A model generated the notes under the pieces. The model had not been told where the DNA came from, ran no database searches, and worked only from the letters and a program-made list of their open reading frames with translations. Shown here in pieces: positions 1 to 6,161 of a stretch of DNA of 12,234 bases. Position numbers and translations under genes: made by a program. Source of the DNA: Undibacterium sp. (GTDB lineage Bacteria > Pseudomonadota > Gammaproteobacteria > Burkholderiales > Burkholderiaceae_D); NCBI GenBank assembly GCA_019752975.1, contig JAIELM010000483.1, positions 1 to 12,234 of the forward strand, in the 5' to 3' direction. Numbering within the stretch: the first letter of the stretch is position 1; each line of letters opens with the position of its first letter.

Positions 1-1091
1 TCGACACCATGATGGACTTCATATTTTTCTTGTAGTCCACGCAAAATAGCGATAGTCGCTTCCACGCTAGGCTCATCGACGATGATTTTTTGAAAGCGCC
101 GTTCTAAGGCCGCATCTTTTTCTATGTATTTACGGTACTCATCTAAAGTCGTCGCACCGACGCAATGCAACTCACCACGGGCGAGTGCTGGCTTCAACAT
201 ATTACCGGCATCCATCGCGCCTTCAGCCTTACCTGCGCCCACCATGGTATGCAATTCATCGATGAAGACGATGGTTTGACCTTCATCTAAGGCGATTTCT
301 TTGAGCACGGCTTTCAAGCGCTCTTCAAATTCACCGCGGTATTTTGCTCCCGCCAACAGCGCCGCCATATCTAAAGACAACACCCGTTTCGATTTCAAAC
401 TATCGGGCACTTCACCATTAACGATACGTTGCGCTAGACCTTCTACGATGGCGGTTTTACCGACACCGGGTTCGCCGATCAGAACCGGGTTATTCTTGCT
501 GCGTCTTTGCAAGACTTGAATCGCACGACGGATTTCATCATCTCGCCCTATAACAGGATCGAGCTTGCCTAGCCTGGCGCGCTCAGTCAAATCCATGGTA
601 TATTTTTTGAGTGCTTCGCGCTGTCCTTCTGCTTCTGGCGAGTCCACATTGACGCCACCACGCACTCCCTTAATTGCGGCTTCTAATGCGCTTCGTGTTA
701 AGCCATTTTCACGGGCCAATTTGCCGGCCTCGGACTTGTCTTCAACCAAAGCCAGTAGTAGCATTTCACTAGCCAAAAATTGATCGCCACGTTTTTGTGA
801 TTCTTTCTCTGCCAGATTAAGTAAGCCAGTTAAATCACGTCCGATTTGCACTTGACCGTCAGTACCAGAGACTTTAGGCAAACGTGCTAAGGCACTCCTT
901 AAACCATTCAACAAACTATTGACATTGACGCCAGCACGCTGCAAAAGCGAGCGAGCGCCGCCATCATCTTGGTTCACCAATGCAAGCAATACGTGCACAG
1001 GTTCGATATATTGGTTATCATTGCCGACGGCTGAGCTTTGCGCATCAGCCAACGCTTCTTGCAATTTTGTGGTTAACTTATCCAGACGCAT
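1..1091 (-). CDS. clpB: ClpB chaperone/disaggregase, N-terminal 363 residues (3' end beyond the window)
   Basis: ATP-dependent Hsp100 disaggregase that works with DnaK to recover aggregated proteins in the cytoplasm. The reading frame starts [18 protein letters not shown], the typical ClpB start, and stays open to the window edge. Visible parts in order: Clp N-domain (about residues 1-145), the [13 protein letters not shown] linker (160-172), and the first AAA+ domain with Walker A GEPGVGKT (206-213), pore loop GAKYRGEFE (248-256), Walker B VFIDE (275-279), sensor GATT (312-315) and the arginine-finger pair R331/R332. The Walker A position is the same as in E. coli ClpB. The middle domain and second AAA+ domain lie outside the window. 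The start is supported by AAGGAG five bases upstream of ATG. No disruption is seen in the visible part. Confidence 0.98.
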   Translation of the reverse strand, partial: MRLDKLTTKLQEALADAQSSAVGNDNQYIEPVHVLLALVNQDDGGARSLLQRAGVNVNSLLNGLRSALARLPKVSGTDGQVQIGRDLTGLLNLAEKESQKRGDQFLASEMLLLALVEDKSEAGKLARENGLTRSALEAAIKGVRGGVNVDSPEAEGQREALKKYTMDLTERARLGKLDPVIGRDDEIRRAIQVLQRRSKNNPVLIGEPGVGKTAIVEGLAQRIVNGEVPDSLKSKRVLSLDMAALLAGAKYRGEFEERLKAVLKEIALDEGQTIVFIDELHTMVGAGKAEGAMDAGNMLKPALARGELHCVGATTLDEYRKYIEKDAALERRFQKIIVDEPSVEATIAILRGLQEKYEVHHGV

Positions 1092-1140
1092 ATCAGCTCC
1101 TTGAATTTTGGTGGGATCTCTTATACTCAACTTACCCAAC

Positions 1141-1168
1141 AGATTAGGCAACAAAGCGTGTTTTCAAG
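1141..1168 (-). promoter_or_regulatory. Candidate sigma-32 (heat-shock) promoter of clpB
   Basis: On the minus strand CTTGAA, 14 bases, then CCTAATCT lies 50 bp upstream of the clpB ATG. The sigma-32 consensus is CTTGAA, 13-15 bases, CCCCATnT; the -35 is exact and the -10 matches at five of seven informative positions. Heat-shock control of clpB is well established in proteobacteria, so location and sequence agree. No transcription start is shown by the sequence itself. Confidence 0.55.
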
Positions 1169-1216
1169 CGCATTTTTACCATTATCTTCATTCGCATTGC
1201 GCTACATCAAACATCT

Positions 1217-1780
1217 ATGCATCTAGAACAACTCAATCTCAGTTACTTACTTCACGAAGATCGCATCCTATTACGCATAGGTTTTGCTGATACCGCCGCT
1301 GAAGAAGCGAACGACCACAAGCTGAACAAGCAAGAAATTCAATTGTTTCTTACCCGCCGTATGCTACAAAGAATGTGGCCGACGATGATGGAGGCGATTA
1401 CTTCGCACTTGCGCATTAATCGACCAGAAGCAGCTTTTGCAAGTTCAGACATACTCAATATGCAGCACAAACAAGCCGTCACAGCGATCGCCGAAAGTGG
1501 CAATTTTAGCCAAGCCTATGAGGCTGACAATCGGCAAAATGTGACCGGCGCGCTTCCGCTACTATTGGAGACTGTGAAATTTCACCTACAAGCCAAATCG
1601 GCATTTTGGATACAATTTATTCCCCTGCAAGGCGGCGCGGTGGATCTCAAATTAACCCCATCCCTATTACACGGATTTTGCAAATTATTGATCGACGCAG
1701 AAAAACTTTCAGGCTGGGATTTGGGCTTACATCTACCTGAATCTGAGGCGATGAATATCCCGGCTCACTTGTTAAACTAA
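1217..1780 (+). CDS. Conserved-looking hypothetical protein divergent from clpB
   Basis: A 187-residue soluble protein that I cannot assign to a named family. It begins with a short beta-like stretch (LNLSYLLHEDRILLRIGF, residues 6-23), then a basic/aromatic helix (FLTRRMLQRMWPTMMEAI, 44-61). Its second half is rich in alternating hydrophobic residues. It has no signal peptide, no transmembrane helix and only one cysteine (C155). The sequence reads like a genuine protein and fills the space between clpB and the next gene. It is transcribed divergently from clpB, with 125 bp between the start codons, so their promoters share that region. The ribosome binding site is weak: no clear GGAG precedes the ATG at 1217. 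A role in protein quality control would be guesswork from location only. Confidence 0.7.
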   Translation: MHLEQLNLSYLLHEDRILLRIGFADTAAEEANDHKLNKQEIQLFLTRRMLQRMWPTMMEAITSHLRINRPEAAFASSDILNMQHKQAVTAIAESGNFSQAYEADNRQNVTGALPLLLETVKFHLQAKSAFWIQFIPLQGGAVDLKLTPSLLHGFCKLLIDAEKLSGWDLGLHLPESEAMNIPAHLLN

Positions 1781-1820
1781 TTGGCGATTTGCGTATTAAC
1801 TGTGGCGCGCTACAACTGCT

Positions 1821-2885
1821 TCAGCGCGAGCGAGTTTTTGAGCTTCCCTTTGGCGACGCATCCATGACCAGACGAATGCCCACTAAAGTATAACGGGTCT
1901 GGGGTGAATTCCAGTTGCGATAGGCGGATCGCGCATACAAAGACCAAGTGTGCCAGGAACCGCCACGACGTACATAAACTTCGCCTTCAGCTGGGCCTTG
2001 TGGATCGATGACAGGTGAGTGGCTATAATAATTTTCGTCATACAGATCATTGGTCCACTCCCAAGCATTGCCATGCATGTCGTACAAACCAAATGCATTA
2101 GGTAAAAAACTAGCGACCGGCGCAGTAAACGCGAAGCCGTCATCGCTGTTAAGTGCATGTTCGGCTAACTTTGGCCAGTTCGCTTTTGCTTTAAAGTCGA
2201 AGGTATTGGCGACCAAGTGCAAAGACTCTGGATCATCGCCACTATGATAACGAGTGCGGGTCCCTGCCCGCGCAGCATATTCCCACTCTGCTTCAGTTGG
2301 AATGCGGTAATGGCGCCCTTCCTTCTTGCTTAACCATAATGCTAGCGCTTGCGCGTCTTTCCACGTCACATTCACTACTGGATGCGCATCGCTCTGGGGA
2401 AAACCTGGATTGCTCCAGCTATAGCGCGGATTACGTCCTTCGAACAAGTCTCCACGACTGGTAGTAGCCGGGTCATATTCGGGGTTATACCCATAACCAC
2501 CAGTTCCGTCTGCAATTGATTCTGGCACATAAGCAGAAGCCGTCAAGAACTGCCGAAACTGGCCTACCGTTACTTCAGTCTGCCCCATGTAAAAAGGGCG
2601 ACTAATGCGCACATGATGAACTGGTGCCTCATCATTCAATTTTTCTAATCGGCTGCGCGACAGTGCAGGGTAAGCGGCGGCCATGCTATCCACCGACTCT
2701 TCATTCCCCATTTGAAAATCACCGGCCGGAATAGCCAGCATTTTCATGCCCAAGGTATTTACATAAATGGCGGGCTGGTGTTTTGCTGACTTTGTTAACG
2801 CTGGCTTAGCTAAGTCACTTGCATGTACCTGAGTAAAAAATGAGGAGCATAAAACGATAAGCAGAGCGAGGGGAATGTTTGGCAT
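1821..2885 (-). CDS. Exported SUMF1/FGE-fold protein without catalytic cysteines
   Basis: About 354 residues. A signal peptide (PNIPLALLIVLCSSFFTQVHA) precedes a mature SUMF1-type domain. Family landmarks: IPAGDFQMG (52-60), the MGQTEVTVGQF segment (100-110), RIPTEAEWEYAAR (194-206), LYDMHGNAWEW (267-277), RGGSWHTW (307-314) and GIRLV near the end. True formylglycine-generating enzymes carry cysteines just after the RGGSW motif. Here that stretch reads HTWSLYARSAYRNW, and the mature protein has no cysteine at all, so sulfatase activation by the known copper-cysteine mechanism is unlikely. A structural, ligand-binding or non-FGE enzymatic role is possible. ATG at 2885 is preferred because it gives a clean signal peptide; in-frame TTG codons at 2900 and 2897 add four or five residues. 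No strong ribosome binding site is seen, and no sulfatase gene lies nearby. Confidence 0.85.
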   Translation of the reverse strand: MPNIPLALLIVLCSSFFTQVHASDLAKPALTKSAKHQPAIYVNTLGMKMLAIPAGDFQMGNEESVDSMAAAYPALSRSRLEKLNDEAPVHHVRISRPFYMGQTEVTVGQFRQFLTASAYVPESIADGTGGYGYNPEYDPATTSRGDLFEGRNPRYSWSNPGFPQSDAHPVVNVTWKDAQALALWLSKKEGRHYRIPTEAEWEYAARAGTRTRYHSGDDPESLHLVANTFDFKAKANWPKLAEHALNSDDGFAFTAPVASFLPNAFGLYDMHGNAWEWTNDLYDENYYSHSPVIDPQGPAEGEVYVRRGGSWHTWSLYARSAYRNWNSPQTRYTLVGIRLVMDASPKGSSKTRSR

Positions 2886-2993
2886 AGATAAATTCAACAA
2901 TGATTTTCATTTCAAAAATGCAGTGTTGCCGATTCATTTCAATTAGTCAAGCATTAGCACGAAGACAGTAGTTCCCATTTGATCGCGATATTT

Positions 2994-3028
2994 GTGTTGA
3001 GCATTTTATTGAGCATTTCATTCAACAC
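2994..3028. repeat. Inverted repeat enclosing a 10-bp direct repeat, after the solute-binding-protein gene
   Basis: GTGTTGA (2994-3000) and TCAACAC (3022-3028) form a perfect 7-bp inverted repeat. Within the region TTGAGCATTT occurs twice (2997-3006 and 3009-3018), a 12-bp period. It begins two bases beyond the stop codon of the binding-protein gene. No T-run follows on the minus strand, so it is a poor intrinsic terminator; it may stabilise the 3' end or be chance. Confidence 0.35.
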
Positions 3029-3029
3029 A

Positions 3030-3782
3030 CTACTCCTCATGATATTTCTTCAATAGCTTATAAAAGCTTTTGTCTCTTTTCATTTCCTCCAAAGTGTCAT
3101 TCCACTGGGTGACAATTGCGGCATCGGTGTTTTTTGATACCGCAATATACAACTGACTTTTAAATAAATCGTAGGCAAGTTTGACATCGGAAATTTGATA
3201 ACCGGCATTGCTCGCAGAAATGCCAACACCCTTTTTTGCATCCGCATAGGCGGCGATGCGGCCTATCATCAACTTCCTAAAACTAGAAATATTTGTACTG
3301 GTACGATCAAGATTAGTAAAGCCCAAGCGGCTTAGTGTCTGGTCTCGAATATCATCACGATACACGCCAATTAATCCGATTTTTTTTGCATCCTCAAGAT
3401 TGACTATTTTGATGTTGGAATCCGCCTTAACGTAGAGGCCATACTCTATCGACAAAAGCGGCCCTATCCACTTATATAAATGTTCTCGTTCTGGCGTTCG
3501 TGCCATCGAGAAAAGAAAAGTATTTGGTTCGGTACTCAGTTTGTAGAATCCTCTTGACCACGGAACTACCTGAATAATTTCCTTAGTACCCAAGCGTCGT
3601 TGAATTTCCTGAACTATCTCTACTGCCAAACCTGTGAGTTTTTTATTGGCGTCGTGAAACTGCATGGGTTTATCTTCTTCGCAGTATAAGGACAAGCGAG
3701 ACGAGGTAGTATTCTGCGCAAAAGCCGTCTGGTAGAAAAACACCAAACAGATCAAGTATAGAAAATTTCTTAGTGCAATCAT
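3030..3782 (-). CDS. Family-3 periplasmic solute-binding protein (orphan, amino-acid-type)
   Basis: A 250-residue protein with a clear Sec signal peptide (residues 1-22, cleavage after TAFA) and the bacterial extracellular solute-binding protein family 3 pattern. A first beta strand (LSLYCEEDKPMQF) is followed by KLTGLAVEIVQEIQRRLG (49-66). Then come the PWSRGFYKL and SMARTPERE segments, the DAKKIGLIGVYRDDIRD hinge region, and a C-terminal helix (MKRDKSFYKLLKKYHEE). Such proteins bind polar amino acids or related small molecules in the periplasm and pass them to an ABC permease. No permease or ATPase gene is nearby, so this is an orphan; many orphan relatives in betaproteobacteria have no known ligand. 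GAAGAG three bases upstream supports ATG at 3782. The ligand cannot be read from the sequence. Confidence 0.85.
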   Translation of the reverse strand: MIALRNFLYLICLVFFYQTAFAQNTTSSRLSLYCEEDKPMQFHDANKKLTGLAVEIVQEIQRRLGTKEIIQVVPWSRGFYKLSTEPNTFLFSMARTPEREHLYKWIGPLLSIEYGLYVKADSNIKIVNLEDAKKIGLIGVYRDDIRDQTLSRLGFTNLDRTSTNISSFRKLMIGRIAAYADAKKGVGISASNAGYQISDVKLAYDLFKSQLYIAVSKNTDAAIVTQWNDTLEEMKRDKSFYKLLKKYHEE

Positions 3783-3874
3783 ACGCTCTTCAAATCGGTG
3801 GTCTGTGAAGTGAAAGCCGGACAGTTAACGGCCTGACATATACTTACCTGCTTGTAGCTCACGCTTTTACGGTT

Positions 3875-3901
3875 CTTGGCGGATATCACACAAGCGCCAA
3901 G
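3875..3901. repeat. 7-bp inverted repeat upstream of the solute-binding-protein gene
   Basis: CTTGGCG (3875-3881) and CGCCAAG (3895-3901) are perfect reverse complements separated by 13 bases, 93 bp upstream of the start codon at 3782. The placement would suit an operator or the base of a 5' leader hairpin. There is no matching regulator gene in the window, so function is only possible. Confidence 0.35.
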
Positions 3902-3922
3902 CCCACAATATGCGATTGTATA

Positions 3923-4025
3923 GGACTTACGTAAAATCATCCTAACTAGAGCGGTGGTGCTGGGGGCAGAAAAGTAGCGTAGCGCAGCGGCGACAATAAT
4001 GTTGGAAGCAGTTTTGCGTCAGTCC
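3923..4025. mobile_element. MITE-like palindrome-ended element, copy A (degenerate)
   Basis: A 103-bp non-coding element bounded by imperfect terminal inverted repeats. The left end GGACTTACGTAAAA and the reverse complement of the right end GGACTGACGCAAAA differ at two of 14 positions. It is related to the element at 5520-5630. Both have the same ends, then a TAnCTAGA segment after the left end and a TAGC...CGGCGA segment in the right half, in the same order and orientation. A TA lies just outside the left end but not the right, so a target duplication is not intact here. It contains no transposase and sits in the divergent spacer between the solute-binding-protein and SRPBCC genes. Confidence 0.6.
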
Positions 4026-4050
4026 TTTGTATTTCGCATGAGTATCTCGC

Positions 4051-4080
4051 ATGACTAGGGATAACTAAGGATGACTATGC
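4051..4080. repeat. Three tandem 10-bp repeats (ATGACTAAGG-like)
   Basis: Positions 4051-4060, 4061-4070 and 4071-4080 read ATGACTAGGG, ATAACTAAGG and ATGACTATGC. These are three head-to-tail copies of one 10-bp unit, about one helical turn each, ending 108 bp before the SRPBCC start codon. Phased repeats of this size can be binding sites for a regulator, but slippage next to copy A of the MITE-like element would explain them equally well. Confidence 0.5.
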
Positions 4081-4188
4081 TATTCTGCTTTACAAACACC
4101 TCATATTGAGAGAAGCGCGTACCCACCGTTCTCAACACCAGCCTAGCCATAACCTCAACAGCATCGCACTAGCACTTGGAGAAACATC

Positions 4189-4638
4189 ATGATTGTCGAA
4201 GTACAGATCAATATCAACGGATCCAAAGCGGCAATTTGGGCCACGATCACCGACATCGAGAACGCCTCAAAAATTATCAGCGGAATCGAAAATATAGAGA
4301 TCCTAGAGAAACCAGCACACGGGCTCAATGGACTAAAGTGGCGAGAAACGCGAATGCTATTCGGCAAACCAGCTACAGCGGACAAGTGGATCACCGATGC
4401 AAGTGAGAACGAATTTTACAAAACCAGAGCCGAGAGCGACGGATTTATCTTCTTGTCGACCATGAGCATTACAGATAGCAAACACGGTTTTACCTTAACT
4501 AGCGTTCATGATTCCCAGCCACAAACCTTAGTAACGAAACTGATGTCTATTCCTATGAGCTTATTTTTCAAGGGAGTGGCAAAAAAAGCGCTCATGCAAG
4601 ACTTAAACGATATTAAGTCTGCAGTTGAACAGCAGTGA
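4189..4638 (+). CDS. SRPBCC (START/Bet v1-like) family protein
   Basis: A 149-residue cytoplasmic protein with the SRPBCC pattern. The first strand is VEVQININGSKAAIWATITDIENASKIISGIENIEIL (residues 3-39): helix-grip strand, then the helix pair with the usual W/I-x-x-I-T-D motif. It is followed by LKWRETRMLFGK, a run of beta strands, and a long C-terminal helix (KKALMQDLNDIKSAVEQQ) that closes the pocket. The fold binds hydrophobic ligands; members include polyketide cyclases, CoQ-binding proteins and many proteins of unknown role. No ligand can be inferred here. GGAG with a 9-base spacer supports the ATG. It converges on the GST gene (146 bp between stop codons). In-frame alternatives upstream are not needed. 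Confidence 0.8.
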   Translation: MIVEVQININGSKAAIWATITDIENASKIISGIENIEILEKPAHGLNGLKWRETRMLFGKPATADKWITDASENEFYKTRAESDGFIFLSTMSITDSKHGFTLTSVHDSQPQTLVTKLMSIPMSLFFKGVAKKALMQDLNDIKSAVEQQ

Positions 4639-4718
4639 CTATTGACAGACTATCGCTGAAATACCTACTGAATCGGCATTATTTTTGGATGGGATAAAAC
4701 ACTTAGACCGAAGATAGC

Positions 4719-4748
4719 AGGACGAAAAAGTGTCAGCTCTTCCGTCCT
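4719..4748 (-). other. Hairpin in the 3' untranslated region of the GST gene
   Basis: Arms at 4719-4730 and 4737-4748 with a 6-base loop. Read as minus-strand RNA, all 12 positions pair, with two as G-U wobbles. Read as plus-strand RNA, the same two positions become A-C mismatches. The hairpin therefore suits the GST transcript, which ends 37 bp earlier at 4785. No T-run follows, so it is not a textbook intrinsic terminator. Confidence 0.4.
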
Positions 4749-4784
4749 ATAAAACCATTGTCAAACCACGAGGCTAGCTCGAAA

Positions 4785-5489
4785 TCAAGCGTTTTTAGGA
4801 ATGTCGAGCCCACTCTTCACGGCTGGACGCTCGGTGAACGCTGCCAATGCCCGCGTGACGTTTGGCAATTCATGGATACCGACCAGATCAGCGGCTTGGT
4901 AAAAGCCAATCAAATTTCGCACCCAAGGAAAGATGGCGATATCTGCGATGGTATAAGCATCTCCCATCATCCATGCACGATGCTCTAGATGTCGATTAAG
5001 GACGCCTAATAGACGCTTTGATTCAGCGATGTAACGATCGCGCGGCCGCTTATCCTCGTATTCTTTACCCGCAAATTTATGAAAGAAGCCTAGTTGTCCA
5101 AACATGGGGCCGAGCCCACCAACTTGAAACATCAACCACTGTATCGTTTGAAAACGTTCGACTGGATCTTGTGGTAAAAACTTGCCTGTCTTTTCAGCTA
5201 AATACAGCAAGATCGCACCGGACTCGAATAGCGCAAATGGCTTTCCGTTCGGCCCATTAGGATCAAGAATTGCTGGAATTTTATTGTTCGGATTCAGCGA
5301 TAGAAATTCGGGAGACATTTGATCATTGCTGCCAAAGTCCACAAGATGCGGTTCATATGCTAACCCGGTTTCTTCTAGCATGATCGAGGCCTTTACACCA
5401 TTGGGTGTGGCGAGTGAGTATAGCTGTAACACTTGCGGTCGTGACGCTGGCCATTTTTGCGTAATTGGAAAAGCGGAGAGATTCATCAT
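4785..5489 (-). CDS. Glutathione S-transferase family protein, Nu-class (YfcG/YghU-like)
   Basis: A 234-residue cytoplasmic thiol-transfer protein. The N-terminal thioredoxin-like domain has LYSLATPNGVKASIMLEE (23-40). Its TPN motif (28-30) supplies the Thr/Asn that replace the usual catalytic Tyr/Ser/Cys in Nu-class enzymes. Further landmarks are NNKIPAI (68-74, cis-Pro) and the glutathione-contacting ES pair (89-90) in LFESGAILLYLAEKTG. The helical domain follows with WLMFQVGGLGPMFGQ (118-132) and the GDAYTIADIAIFPWV folding motif (176-190). E. coli YfcG/YghU relatives act as glutathione-dependent disulfide reductases or peroxidases; the same chemistry is inferred here. The start is ATG at 5489 (a second ATG follows at once); upstream sequence is purine-rich (AAAGAAAG) without a strong GGAG. 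A MITE-like element ends 30 bp upstream and must form part of the promoter region. Confidence 0.92.
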   Translation of the reverse strand: MMNLSAFPITQKWPASRPQVLQLYSLATPNGVKASIMLEETGLAYEPHLVDFGSNDQMSPEFLSLNPNNKIPAILDPNGPNGKPFALFESGAILLYLAEKTGKFLPQDPVERFQTIQWLMFQVGGLGPMFGQLGFFHKFAGKEYEDKRPRDRYIAESKRLLGVLNRHLEHRAWMMGDAYTIADIAIFPWVRNLIGFYQAADLVGIHELPNVTRALAAFTERPAVKSGLDIPKNA

Positions 5490-5519
5490 CGTTTACTTTC
5501 TTTATTTTGATTTACCTTA

Positions 5520-5630
5520 GGACTTACGCAAAATTGCGTTAGCTAGACACGGAGCCGCAGACAGTACTTTAGTACCTTAGTTTAGCAAACGGCGAACGCA
5601 ACAACACCAGCGTCTGGTTTGCGTAAGTCC
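5520..5630. mobile_element. MITE-like element, copy B, with perfect terminal inverted repeats and TA flanks
   Basis: A 111-bp element. The left end GGACTTACGCAAA (5520-5532) is the exact reverse complement of the right end (5618-5630). Adding the flanking TTA/TAA extends the palindrome to 16 bp (5517-5532 and 5618-5633). TA lies directly outside both ends, compatible with the TA target duplication known for IS630/Tc1-mariner transposons and their non-autonomous derivatives. It encodes no transposase. Its interior resembles copy A at 3923-4025. It inserted 30 bp upstream of the GST start codon. Family assignment is inference from the ends and TA flanks; a REP-like palindromic repeat is the alternative. 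Confidence 0.65.
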
Positions 5631-5633
5631 TAA

Positions 5634-6161
5634 ATTAAAAACACAAGGCCGAGCGATACGGGGCGGGTGATTTTGATTAGTCTGGCTTATTGATTTTTCC
5701 TTACACGAGAGCTCCGCACCGCCGTCGCGAATAGCCGAATTTACATTAAATAGCGCACCTGTGCTGAGGTACAGCGAACACTGGAAATTCAAAATTCGGG
5801 CACGCAGTAGCTTGTGCCGAAATCTCGCACACCAGCAGGCTGCAAGCAAATAGCAAGCGAGAGCAAGAGACAGCCAGCACTTGACGACTGCATTCACTAC
5901 AGGCACAATCACGCCTCCATCAACTTCCACAGGAGAAAAAAGCATGAAAACAGTCGATATTGCCCTCCTGTCGGCTACCTGATCTAGGCACATCCATTTT
6001 TGGCGCTTGAAAGCTTTCTCAAGTCTGCGAAATTCTATTGCTAGTGTATTGATGCGCGTCTGATCTCGCGCCGACTTCCATTTTCTTTCATTCGTTTCTG
6101 CACGTTTTGGCTTAACCGAGCTAATTGACGTCCGCAGAATTATTTCGTACGTCGGCAATCG
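5634..6161. other. Long intergenic region between MITE copy B and rsgA; no convincing gene
   Basis: This 528-bp stretch has no protein-like reading frame I would defend. A minus-strand frame runs through it (6158-5577) but ends inside the MITE-like element, is unusually rich in Cys, Arg and Trp, and shows no recognisable motif. The region does hold one short plus-strand frame with a strong ribosome binding site (5944-5982) and a 10-bp palindrome, GAAAGCTTTC, near 6010. The promoter of the rsgA-type gene must lie here or in its 3' part, but I see no clear -35/-10 pair. Confidence 0.5.
5944..5982 (+). CDS. Possible 12-residue peptide upstream of rsgA
   Basis: ATG at 5944 opens a 12-codon frame (MKTVDIALLSAT, then TGA). 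It is preceded by AGGAG with an 8-base A-rich spacer, a better ribosome binding site than that of the downstream rsgA-type gene. It lies about 180 bp before that gene on the same strand. It could be a leader peptide, the 5' remnant of a lost gene, or chance. Only the initiation signal supports it. Confidence 0.2.
   Translation: MKTVDIALLSAT

Noticed and set aside
1821..2885. Calling the SUMF1-fold protein a true formylglycine-generating enzyme
   Set aside because: The mature chain has no cysteine, and no sulfatase gene is present in the window.
5577..6158. 193-codon minus-strand reading frame between the GST and rsgA genes
   Set aside because: It ends inside the MITE-like element, contains clusters such as WCCCVRR, and shows no domain motif or plausible family. 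It looks like chance openness.
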